Assembly: GCA_050302475.1 (NCBI GenBank)
Contig: JBNLBF010000003.1
Coordinates: 124,001 to 188,000, forward strand
Direction: 5' to 3'
From: NORP23 sp050302475
GTDB lineage: Bacteria; Pseudomonadota; Alphaproteobacteria; Rhodobacterales; Rhodobacteraceae
DNA length: 64,000 nucleotides
Shown here: positions 1-7,477 of the stretch, piece by piece
Layout of the letters: each line of letters begins with the position of its first letter
Position numbering within the stretch: the first letter of the stretch is position 1
Notes under the pieces: generated by a model
What the model was told of the DNA's origin: nothing
The model's database searches: none
What the model saw: only the letters and a program-made list of their open reading frames with translations
Program-made: the position numbers and the translations under genes

Positions 1-229
1 TGTCATAGATCGGTGCTATGAACAGAACATGGTCAAATTTTGCGGGGTCGCTGGCGATTGGCGCGATCTTTGGCGTGCGATGCCCCAGAAAATCCATCAG
101 GAACCCCAACAGTTTAAAGCGGCGCTCCGGGCGAATCTCTTCGATATCTGCGCCAGTTAGCTCCGCCAGATGGTTCGCCAGCAGGCGGTTATTTCCGGTA
201 CGGGAATAATACAGGATCAAGAGTCTCAT
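1..229 (-). CDS. Flavodoxin-like protein, 5' part only (runs off the window)
   Basis: Reading the minus strand from ATG at 229 gives 76 codons with no stop before the window edge. The N-terminus has a hydrophobic beta strand (MRLLILYYS) followed by SRTGNNRLLA, the phosphate-binding loop typical of flavodoxin-fold FMN proteins, and a second strand DHVLFIAPIYD near residue 70, as in flavodoxin-like NAD(P)H-quinone reductases or flavodoxin electron carriers. It lies 49 bp downstream of nadE on the same strand and could be co-transcribed with it. Only the first third is visible, so the exact subfamily cannot be decided. Confidence 0.7.
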   Translation of the reverse strand, partial: MRLLILYYSRTGNNRLLANHLAELTGADIEEIRPERRFKLLGFLMDFLGHRTPKIAPIASDPAKFDHVLFIAPIYD

Positions 230-278
230 TCCGTCCGCCTAACACTTGTGTGGCTAACAGCAATTGATGGAAATCAAT

Positions 279-1937
279 CTAGGACTGATCCCGCCAGCGA
301 TTGGTAATCGGGTAACGCCGGTCCAGCCAGAAGGCCCGTCGCGTGACGCGCGGGCCTGGGGCGGACTGGAAGCGTTTATATTCGCTGATATAGAGCAAAT
401 GCTCCACTCGTTTGACCGTGTCGCGGTCATACCCGGCGGCAACACAATCGGCGACGGAGGCGTCGCCCTCGATCAGCATCAGCAGAATGCCATCCAACAC
501 GTCATAAGGCGGCAGCGAATCCTCATCCTTCTGGTTTTCGCGCAGCTCTGCCGTGGGCGGTTTTTCAATGATCCGTGTCGGGATAACCTCACCTTCCGGG
601 GCTTGCATCCAGTCGAAATGATGCTGGTTGCGCCACTTGGCGGTTGCGAAGACGCGGGTCTTATACAGATCCTTGATCGGATTATAGCCGCCCGCCATAT
701 CGCCATAGATGGTGGCGTAACCGACCGCGACCTCGGACTTATTGCCGGTGGTCAACAGCATCTCGCCAAATTTGTTGGACAATGCCATCAGCAGCACGCC
801 ACGCAGGCGAGACTGAATGTTTTCTTCGGTCACGTCGGGCTTGGTGCCCTCCATCAGCGGCGCCAGCGTATCGGTGATCGCCCCCCGCGCGGCGCTGATC
901 GACAGATTGTCGAGGCGGATTCCCAGCCGCGACGCCACATCCTCCGCATCCTCCAGCGAGATTTGCGAGGTATATTCGGACGGCATCATCACACCGCGCA
1001 CATTTTCTGCACCCAGCGCATCCGCTGCAATCGTCGCCACAATGGCAGAATCGATCCCGCCGGACAGCCCCAGCAGCACCTTGGAAAACCCGTTCTTGCG
1101 CATGTAGTCGCGCATCCCTTCAACCATGGCGCGGTATTCCTGCTCCTCCAGCGAGGGCAGGGTTGCCATCTCGCCATGGTCGGCGCGCCAGCCTTCGTCA
1201 GTTTCGGTGAAGGTTACGAGTGTGTCAGATTCGTCGAACAGCGGCATTTGAACGGCCATTCGCCCGGCCGGGTTGAGCACGAAAGAACCGCCATCAAACA
1301 CCTGATCATCCTGTCCACCAACGGTATTGATATAGACCAGTGGCAATCCGGTTTCGATCACACGGGCGACCATGTGATTCATGCGGCGGTCGAATTTGCC
1401 GCTGTAATAGGGTGAGCCATTGGGAATCACCAGAATCTCTGCACCGCTTTCTGCCAGTGTTTCGCAGACATCCTCATACCAGGCGTCTTCACAAATCGGT
1501 GTGCCAATGCGGACCGGACCCAGGCTGAAGGGACCGGAAATATCGCCGATATCGAATACTCGGGGTTCGTCGAACACCTTGTAATTCGGCAGATGGTGTT
1601 TGCGGGCAACGGCGTGAACGACGCCGTCTTTCAGGATCTGGTAGGTGTTGAAAACCTCGAACTCTTCCATCACCGGAGCGCCGATCGCCAATGCAGGACC
1701 GTCCGCACAATCCTGTGCAAGAGCCGTCATATGTGCCTGAACATCCTTCAGAAATGCCGGTTTATGCACAAGATCCTGTGTCTGGTAACCGGTCAGGAAC
1801 ATCTCGGGCAGTGCCACGAGGTCGGCGCCAAGCGCCTTGCCACGTTGATGAGCGGCACGGGCTTTGTCGGCATTTCCGGACAGATCGCCGACTGTTGGGT
1901 TCAGCTGACATATCAGCAGACGGAATTTCTGTGGCAT
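279..1937 (-). CDS. nadE: Glutamine-dependent NAD+ synthetase
   Basis: This cytosolic enzyme amidates nicotinic acid adenine dinucleotide to NAD+, the last step of NAD synthesis, using glutamine as nitrogen donor. The 552-residue protein has the two-domain layout of the glutamine-hydrolysing form. An N-terminal nitrilase-type amidase (about 1-250) carries the catalytic Glu45 (PEMFLTG), Lys113 (RKHHLPNY) and Cys149 (ICEDAWYED). A C-terminal ATP-pyrophosphatase domain has the SGGIDS loop at 292-297 and later LLTTGNKSE and GYATIYGDMAGG. Length matches the family. ATG start at 1937. The long open frame on the opposite strand is a shadow. Confidence 0.96.
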   Translation of the reverse strand: MPQKFRLLICQLNPTVGDLSGNADKARAAHQRGKALGADLVALPEMFLTGYQTQDLVHKPAFLKDVQAHMTALAQDCADGPALAIGAPVMEEFEVFNTYQILKDGVVHAVARKHHLPNYKVFDEPRVFDIGDISGPFSLGPVRIGTPICEDAWYEDVCETLAESGAEILVIPNGSPYYSGKFDRRMNHMVARVIETGLPLVYINTVGGQDDQVFDGGSFVLNPAGRMAVQMPLFDESDTLVTFTETDEGWRADHGEMATLPSLEEQEYRAMVEGMRDYMRKNGFSKVLLGLSGGIDSAIVATIAADALGAENVRGVMMPSEYTSQISLEDAEDVASRLGIRLDNLSISAARGAITDTLAPLMEGTKPDVTEENIQSRLRGVLLMALSNKFGEMLLTTGNKSEVAVGYATIYGDMAGGYNPIKDLYKTRVFATAKWRNQHHFDWMQAPEGEVIPTRIIEKPPTAELRENQKDEDSLPPYDVLDGILLMLIEGDASVADCVAAGYDRDTVKRVEHLLYISEYKRFQSAPGPRVTRRAFWLDRRYPITNRWRDQS

Positions 1938-2150
1938 GGCAATGTCACCCGAGCTTTTGGCCAGACTTAATACCTTCGCAGGGGGAAGGACAAGCCGGAA
2001 GGGTAACGATGCGTTAAATCCTTTGCGACAATAAATAAAAATTGATTGTCACAGCGGCAGTGAGGCCATAATGTTGGAAGCGAAGAACTAGAATGACATA
2101 TGTCGCAGTGCAAAATAGGGGACCGGGCCAAACGACGCCCGGGATAGAAT

Positions 2151-3581
2151 TTGAACACATCACGACTGATCAGCGCTTTCGCCTTCAGCCTGCTGTCCTC
2201 GGCGGCAATCGCTCAGACCGGAGAGGTTGTCACCAAACAATATGACACAGGTGGTGTCTATGAAGGTGAGTTCCTGGACGGAAAGCAACACGGCATGGGA
2301 ACGTACCGCCTGCCGAACGGCTATGAGTATACCGGGCAGTGGGTCGAAGGACGGATCGAAGGACAGGGAACAGCAAAATATCCTGACGGGTCGGTTTACG
2401 AAGGCACCTTTGTGAATGGTCGCCCTGAGGGTGCCGGTAAGATTACATTTGCTGACGGTGGCACCTATGAGGGCAGCTGGATTGACGGCAAGATTGCCGG
2501 AACCGGTGTGGCTATCTATGCCAATGGTGTGCGCTACGAGGGCGAATTCGCCAATGCGGTGCATCACGGCTATGGCGTGATGACAGCCGACAATGGCTAT
2601 CGTTACGAAGGGGAATGGGTCGAAGGTACCAAACATGGTCAGGGCACGATCACCTATTCTGACGGTGCGGTTTACGAAGGCCAGATCGTGAATGGTGTGC
2701 GACAGGGTCAGGGGACACTGACGCTGCCTGATGGGCTGGTTTATGTCGGCGAATGGCAGAATGGCCAGATCAACGGCACGGGTGTGCTGACGCAGGCGAA
2801 TGGTGACCGCTACGAAGGTCAGATGGTTAACGGGCAGCGTGAGGGGCAAGGCATTGCCATCTATGCGTCCGGTGATCGGTATGAAGGCCAGTTCGTAGGC
2901 GATCTGCGCCATGGTCAGGGCACGTTTAACGGTGCGGACGGATATGTTTACACCGGTGGCTGGGTTGAAGGCCGGATTGAAGGCGAAGGCGAAGTGACCT
3001 ATCCCGACGGCTCCGTCTATGTTGGCCAGTTCAAAAATGATGTGGCACATGGGATCGGCACCATTACCTATCCTGATGGCAGCTCTTATGAAGGCGAATG
3101 GGTTGACGGGATCATTCAGGGACAGGGGATTGCACGCTACGGCAACGGTCTTGTCTATGAAGGGGAATTCCTGAACGCCAAGAACCACGGCAAAGGCACG
3201 ATGATTTACCAAGACGGGTATCAGTATACCGGTGACTGGGTGAACGGCCTGCGGCACGGGGAAGGTGTTGCTACCTACGCGGATGGCACGATTTACACGG
3301 GTTCTTTCATCGACGGTCAGCGCGAAGGGGTCGGAACGATCACGATGGCGGATGGTTTTGAATATACCGGTGGGTGGCTGGCTGGCGAGATTGACGGAGA
3401 AGGTGTCGCCAAATATCCCAATGGCGATATTTACGAGGGCTTCTTTCGCAAAGGACAGCGTCAGGGCCGCGGTCTGATGAAATATGCCAGCGGTGAAGAA
3501 TATGATGGGTTCTGGGTGAACGGCCAACGCGCCACCGAAGAAGAAGCCGCTGCAGCCGAGGCTGCGCTGTCAGGCAATTAA
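2151..3581 (+). CDS. Exported MORN-repeat protein (18 full repeats)
   Basis: The 476-residue product begins with a signal peptide (about residues 1-22, ending AIAQ). From about residue 33 it consists almost entirely of 23-residue MORN repeats of the form xYxGxWxxGxxxGxGxxxxxDG. I count 18 complete copies and one partial copy before an Ala/Glu-rich tail. MORN repeats form elongated beta-hairpin sheets; bacterial exported versions have no settled function, so this is probably a periplasmic or surface structural protein. The start is TTG at 2151, chosen because the signal peptide follows at once; no strong Shine-Dalgarno is visible, so the start is less certain. Repeats 1-9 resemble repeats 10-18 copy for copy. 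A bidirectional terminator follows. Confidence 0.85.
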   Translation: MNTSRLISAFAFSLLSSAAIAQTGEVVTKQYDTGGVYEGEFLDGKQHGMGTYRLPNGYEYTGQWVEGRIEGQGTAKYPDGSVYEGTFVNGRPEGAGKITFADGGTYEGSWIDGKIAGTGVAIYANGVRYEGEFANAVHHGYGVMTADNGYRYEGEWVEGTKHGQGTITYSDGAVYEGQIVNGVRQGQGTLTLPDGLVYVGEWQNGQINGTGVLTQANGDRYEGQMVNGQREGQGIAIYASGDRYEGQFVGDLRHGQGTFNGADGYVYTGGWVEGRIEGEGEVTYPDGSVYVGQFKNDVAHGIGTITYPDGSSYEGEWVDGIIQGQGIARYGNGLVYEGEFLNAKNHGKGTMIYQDGYQYTGDWVNGLRHGEGVATYADGTIYTGSFIDGQREGVGTITMADGFEYTGGWLAGEIDGEGVAKYPNGDIYEGFFRKGQRQGRGLMKYASGEEYDGFWVNGQRATEEEAAAAEAALSGN

Positions 3582-3605
3582 TATCCCATCGACAGACTTA
3601 TTTAG

Positions 3606-3633
3606 AAAGGCGCCCATGAATTGGCGCCTTTTT
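3606..3633. terminator. Bidirectional Rho-independent terminator
   Basis: Perfect 9-bp stem (AAAGGCGCC / GGCGCCTTT) with an 8-base loop and a T run on the plus strand; the A run on the left arm gives Ts on the minus strand. It sits between the convergent MORN and MFS genes and can serve both. Confidence 0.85.
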
Positions 3634-3651
3634 CATTGGCCGTCAGCGTGG

Positions 3652-4866
3652 TCAGGTCGCTCTCAGCGCGGTTTGCCGATTTACCGTTATCCAAAGCGCT
3701 GACACGATCATCAAATTGATAACCCCAGCGATGGCGGCATTTGCAAATGTCCATCTGTAATCCGCTGTCAGATCGAACATATACCCACCTTGCCAACCGC
3801 CCAGACCGTGACCCAGATAGGCGAATGCCATCACGATCCCCAGCGAGGATGCGCGGCGGGCAGGGGCGGTCAGATTGCGTGTTGAGACAATGATCGTTGT
3901 CATCACCCCTGCATATCCAAAACCATAAACTGCTGCATACAGATAAAAGGCATCCAGCCGGTGCATGAAATAGAAGCCGAACACAAACACCGTCTGCCAA
4001 CCGCTCGCCAACAGGTATGACGGCAGTCCACCAATGATATCGGTCAGTTTGCCAAACGCTACACGACCAACAATGGCGACGCTTAGCATCAACATCGCAA
4101 CGCCACCCGCCTCTGGTGCGGAAAAGCCGCGACCTTGAATAAGCGGCACCAAATGCATCAAAGGCACTGCCATGCAAGTGCAGCAGAATATGACGGCAAC
4201 CGCCAGCCACAAGGTGATCAGACTGTTCGGTAATCCCGAGGGCGTTTCTTCTGCCAGCGCCGCAGTATTTTTCGAAATCACTGGGTCACGCAGTAACAGC
4301 CCAAGTGGAAACAACAGAACCAGGGTCATCAAGCCTTGCGCCAACATGGCATTGCGCCAGCCCCATGCCTCGATCAGGAAAGCCCCGCTAAAGGGCATTC
4401 CGCCCTGACCCAACGCTTGCCCCGCCGATGCAATCCCGATGGCCAACCCAGCGCCAATGGTGAACCACGTCCCCACCAGTGCCATGACCGGCGCGGAAAT
4501 TGCGCCCCCGCCGAACATGCCTGCCAGAAAATACAATACGTAGAATTGCCAGAGCTCCGTCGCACGCGAAGCGAGTGCAATGGCCAGACCCGTTGCGACA
4601 ATCCCCATCAGTACCACGCGTTTAATACCGAACCTCTCCGCTGCGAATCCCATCAGAATGGACCCGATGGCCAACCCAACCAGACCGGAGGTGTTGACCA
4701 GTGCTATATCGCCACGCCGCCAGCCTTCGCTTGCTTCTATCGGCACAAAATATACCGACAAACCATTCACCAATTGGCCCATGGTGACGGCCAGAATGAT
4801 TGTCGAAACGGCCAGGATCACCCAACGATATTGTTGGACTTGGCCTGTGGAATTTGGCTGGTTCAT
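3652..4866 (-). CDS. MFS transporter
   Basis: A 404-residue polytopic inner-membrane protein with about 12 hydrophobic segments, typical of the major facilitator superfamily (NarK/OxlT-like group of single-component secondary carriers). The loop after the second helix holds a degenerate motif A (GFAAERFGIKRV), and the second half repeats it (GKLTDIIGG). ATG at 4866 is preferred over an upstream in-frame start at 4926 because GGGAG lies 7 bases before it and the N-terminus MNQPNSTG then precedes the first helix directly. Substrate cannot be told from sequence. It is a single gene between a terminator and the polysaccharide gene block. Confidence 0.85.
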   Translation of the reverse strand: MNQPNSTGQVQQYRWVILAVSTIILAVTMGQLVNGLSVYFVPIEASEGWRRGDIALVNTSGLVGLAIGSILMGFAAERFGIKRVVLMGIVATGLAIALASRATELWQFYVLYFLAGMFGGGAISAPVMALVGTWFTIGAGLAIGIASAGQALGQGGMPFSGAFLIEAWGWRNAMLAQGLMTLVLLFPLGLLLRDPVISKNTAALAEETPSGLPNSLITLWLAVAVIFCCTCMAVPLMHLVPLIQGRGFSAPEAGGVAMLMLSVAIVGRVAFGKLTDIIGGLPSYLLASGWQTVFVFGFYFMHRLDAFYLYAAVYGFGYAGVMTTIIVSTRNLTAPARRASSLGIVMAFAYLGHGLGGWQGGYMFDLTADYRWTFANAAIAGVINLMIVSALWITVNRQTALRAT

Positions 4867-4968
4867 GTCGATGCTCCCTACACGTATGGCACGTAGGTTA
4901 GCGCCTGTTGGGACAAAAGTCGGCAAATATTACGGTTTGCCGGAACGGTCCCGCCGGAATGCCCGACG

Positions 4969-5985
4969 CTAAACCTGATAATAGTCCCGGTACCAGGTTA
5001 CAAATTTCGCGACACCGTCGTCAACCGGCGTGTTGGGGCGGTATCCGGTCAACCCCTCCAACAAGGAGGCATCGGCCCAGGTTTCCGGCACATCGCCTTT
5101 TTGCATTTCCATGTAGTTGCGCGTGGCTTTCATACCCAGCGACGCCTCCATCGCGGTAATAAATGCCTCCAGCCCGACCTTGTCGGAATTGCCAATATTG
5201 ACAACACGAAACGGGGCGGCGGGGCTGAGGCTGTCATTTTCCGGAATTCCGCTCCGGTCCGCGTCCACCGACGGCGGCACCGCGTCGATCAACAGGCGGA
5301 TCCCTTTGACCAGATCGCTGACATAAGTGAAATCGCGGGCCATTTTCCCGTTATTGTAAACGTCAATTGCCTCACCAGCCATTGTCGCTTTGACAAACTT
5401 GAACAGCGCCATGTCGGGGCGGCCATAGGGGCCGTAGACAGTAAAGAAGCGAAACATTGTTGTCGGGATATGCCACAAATGCGCATAGGAATGCGCCATC
5501 GCCTCCGTCGCCTTCTTGGTGGCGGCATAGAGCGTCATCGGCGTTTCGGTTTTGTCCGTCTCGCGAAACGGCATCTCGGTGTTGGCGCCGTAAACCGAGG
5601 ATGTCGAGGCCATCAGCAGATGATCCACGCCATGTTCGCGCGTCAGCTCCATCAGGTTGAACGTGCCGATCAGGTTTGCATCGACATAGGCGCGCGGGTT
5701 TTCAAGGCTGTATCGGACGCCCGCCTGCGCCGCCAGATGTACAACCACATCGGGTTTTGCCGCCATGTACGCAGCCGTTAGCGCATCGACGTCTTCCAGC
5801 ATCGCGTTATGGACGCTGAAGCCTTCGTTTTGCAAAAGCATCTGCTGGCGGCGTTCTTTCAGTGTGACGTCGTAATAATCCGTCATCCCGTCGAAGCCGA
5901 CAACGCGAAAACCGTTCGCCAGCAATTCACGGCACAGATGAAATCCGATAAATCCGGCCGAGCCGGTGACAAAAACTGTGCGCAT
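4969..5985 (-). CDS. NAD-dependent epimerase, probably UDP-glucuronate 4-epimerase
   Basis: A 338-residue extended short-chain dehydrogenase of the sugar-nucleotide epimerase family. The Rossmann loop GSAGFIG is at 8-14, DYYDVTLK (about 36-43) is characteristic of the UDP-glucuronate 4-epimerase branch, the active-site STSSVYG lies near 127-133, and the catalytic Tyr153 and Lys157 are in YAATKK. The expected reaction is UDP-glucuronate to UDP-galacturonate. It starts 10 bp after the ugd stop on the same strand; ugd makes UDP-glucuronate, so the operon gives a two-step route. ATG at 5985 has AAAGGGG just upstream. Another UDP-sugar 4-epimerase activity is the main alternative. Confidence 0.88.
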   Translation of the reverse strand: MRTVFVTGSAGFIGFHLCRELLANGFRVVGFDGMTDYYDVTLKERRQQMLLQNEGFSVHNAMLEDVDALTAAYMAAKPDVVVHLAAQAGVRYSLENPRAYVDANLIGTFNLMELTREHGVDHLLMASTSSVYGANTEMPFRETDKTETPMTLYAATKKATEAMAHSYAHLWHIPTTMFRFFTVYGPYGRPDMALFKFVKATMAGEAIDVYNNGKMARDFTYVSDLVKGIRLLIDAVPPSVDADRSGIPENDSLSPAAPFRVVNIGNSDKVGLEAFITAMEASLGMKATRNYMEMQKGDVPETWADASLLEGLTGYRPNTPVDDGVAKFVTWYRDYYQV

Positions 5986-5995
5986 GGTCCCCTTT

Positions 5996-7309
5996 CTAGG
6001 TCCATCCTCCTTTGCCGACAGCATAATGCGTCAGCCCGGCTTCCTCTACTTCGGCATGAGGGTAAATATTTCGTAAATCGACCAACACCGGTGCCGCAAG
6101 CAATTCTCTCATACGTTTCAGGTTCAACCCGCGGAACTCGTTCCATTCGGTCAGGATCACCAGCGCATCCGCTCCTTCGCACGCGGTATAGGGATCATGT
6201 TCCCATGTCACGCCCGGCAGCAGGTTGATCGCCTCGCGTTCATGCTGCGGATCACTGGCGACAACTGTCGCGCCGGCGGTCTGCAGCTCAGGGATGATGG
6301 TCAGGCTCGGCGCGTCGCGCATATCGTCTGTGTTGGGTTTGAAGGTGACGCCAAGGACGGCAACCCTCTTCCCTTCAACCGAACCGCCGCAGGCATTGAT
6401 AATCTTTTGCGTCATCTCGGACTTACGGGCGTCATTGACGGCAACAACCGTTTCCACGATCCGCTGCGGCGCACCCAGCTTCTGCCCAGTCTGCACCAGC
6501 GCCAACGTGTCCTTCGGGAAGCAGCTGCCACCATATCCCGGCCCGGCATGGAGGAACTTGTCGCCGATCCGCGCATCCAGCCCGATACCCTTGGCAACCA
6601 TCTGCACATTGCCACCCGCCTTTTCGCAAAGGTTGGCAATTTCATTAATGAACGAGATTTTCGTCGCTAGAAACGCATTGGCGGCATATTTGACGATCTC
6701 TGCTGTTTCCAGATCCGTGAACAGGATCGGCGTGTCGCGCAGGCTGAGCGGGCGATAGACATGACGCATCACACCCTCGGCTTTTTCGCTGTCCACGCCA
6801 ACCACAATCCGGTTCGGACGCATGAAATCTTCGATCGCGGAGCCCTCGCGCAGGAATTCGGGGTTGGACGCCACGCTGAATGGCACCGGCGGATTGCAGG
6901 CAGCGATGATATCGTGAACCTCGCGGTTGGTGCCCACCGGGACGGTGGATTTGGTGACGATCACGGTTTCGCTGGACAGATTCTCGCCGATCTCCTTCGC
7001 GGTGTCATAGACATAGGTCAGGTCCGCGAACCCGTCGCCGCGCCGCGTTGGCGTACCAACGGCTATAAATACCGCGTCCGCATCGGCAATCGCGGTTTTT
7101 AGATCATTGGTGAAGGTCAGCCGCCCTTCTGATACGTTCTTTGCCAGCAGTGCATCGAGGCCGGGTTCGTAAATCGGCACTTCACCCCGAGCCAGCATAT
7201 CCAGCTTGTCTTGGTTCTTTTCGACACAGACCACCTGATGCCCGAAATCCGAGAAACAAACCCCTGAAACCAGCCCAACATATCCTGCCCCGATCATAAC
7301 GATTTTCAC
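5996..7309 (-). CDS. ugd: UDP-glucose 6-dehydrogenase
   Basis: Oxidises UDP-glucose to UDP-glucuronate with two NAD+, supplying precursors for capsule, exopolysaccharide or LPS. The 437-residue protein opens with the NAD-binding motif GAGYVGL and has the family signatures VGTPTRRGDG, KSTVPVGT, NPEFLREGSA, the catalytic cysteine in GGSCFPKDT and GVTFKPNTDDMRDAPS. The start is GTG at 7309, with AGGAG seven bases upstream; a longer in-frame extension to 7402 has no ribosome-binding site and spoils the Rossmann start. First gene of a two-gene operon with the epimerase. Confidence 0.95.
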   Translation of the reverse strand: MKIVMIGAGYVGLVSGVCFSDFGHQVVCVEKNQDKLDMLARGEVPIYEPGLDALLAKNVSEGRLTFTNDLKTAIADADAVFIAVGTPTRRGDGFADLTYVYDTAKEIGENLSSETVIVTKSTVPVGTNREVHDIIAACNPPVPFSVASNPEFLREGSAIEDFMRPNRIVVGVDSEKAEGVMRHVYRPLSLRDTPILFTDLETAEIVKYAANAFLATKISFINEIANLCEKAGGNVQMVAKGIGLDARIGDKFLHAGPGYGGSCFPKDTLALVQTGQKLGAPQRIVETVVAVNDARKSEMTQKIINACGGSVEGKRVAVLGVTFKPNTDDMRDAPSLTIIPELQTAGATVVASDPQHEREAINLLPGVTWEHDPYTACEGADALVILTEWNEFRGLNLKRMRELLAAPVLVDLRNIYPHAEVEEAGLTHYAVGKGGWT

Positions 7310-7367
7310 GCAAATTCTCCTGCGAAATGAAATCTTTGCGGTTCTATGGCACAGAAACTGATGGAGT

Positions 7368-7409
7368 TTAACGGGTAATTTCACCAATGGTGAAATCTTC
7401 ACCAGTTAA
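7368..7409. promoter_or_regulatory. Nested inverted repeat between ugd and the glycosyltransferase genes
   Basis: An inner palindrome (ATTTCACCA, one central base, TGGTGAAAT; 7378-7396) is flanked by an outer pair TTAACGGGT (7368-7376) and ACCAGTTAA (7401-7409) that match in 8 of 9 positions. It lies in the intergenic space between divergent ugd and the first glycosyltransferase gene, where an operator for both would be expected. The binding protein is unknown. Confidence 0.5.
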
Positions 7410-7477
7410 CCCACTGGAAATCCGGTACGAGACATGTAGAGTCAGAACCGAGGCAATAACGGGATGAAACACAAGCG

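Noticed and set aside
264..1415. A 383-codon plus-strand open frame opposite nadE
   Set aside because: It is antisense to a gene with full catalytic motifs, its translation is rich in His, Gln and Arg with no recognizable domain, and no ribosome-binding site fits. High GC gives long antisense frames.
2160..3527. A 455-codon minus-strand frame opposite the MORN gene
   Set aside because: It arises from the 69-bp periodicity of the MORN repeats, which keeps stops out of the antisense frame. No signal, domain or ribosome-binding site.
2260..3540. CRISPR-like or minisatellite array
   Set aside because: The periodic DNA is in one reading frame and encodes MORN repeats with diverged codons; there are no constant repeats with unique spacers.
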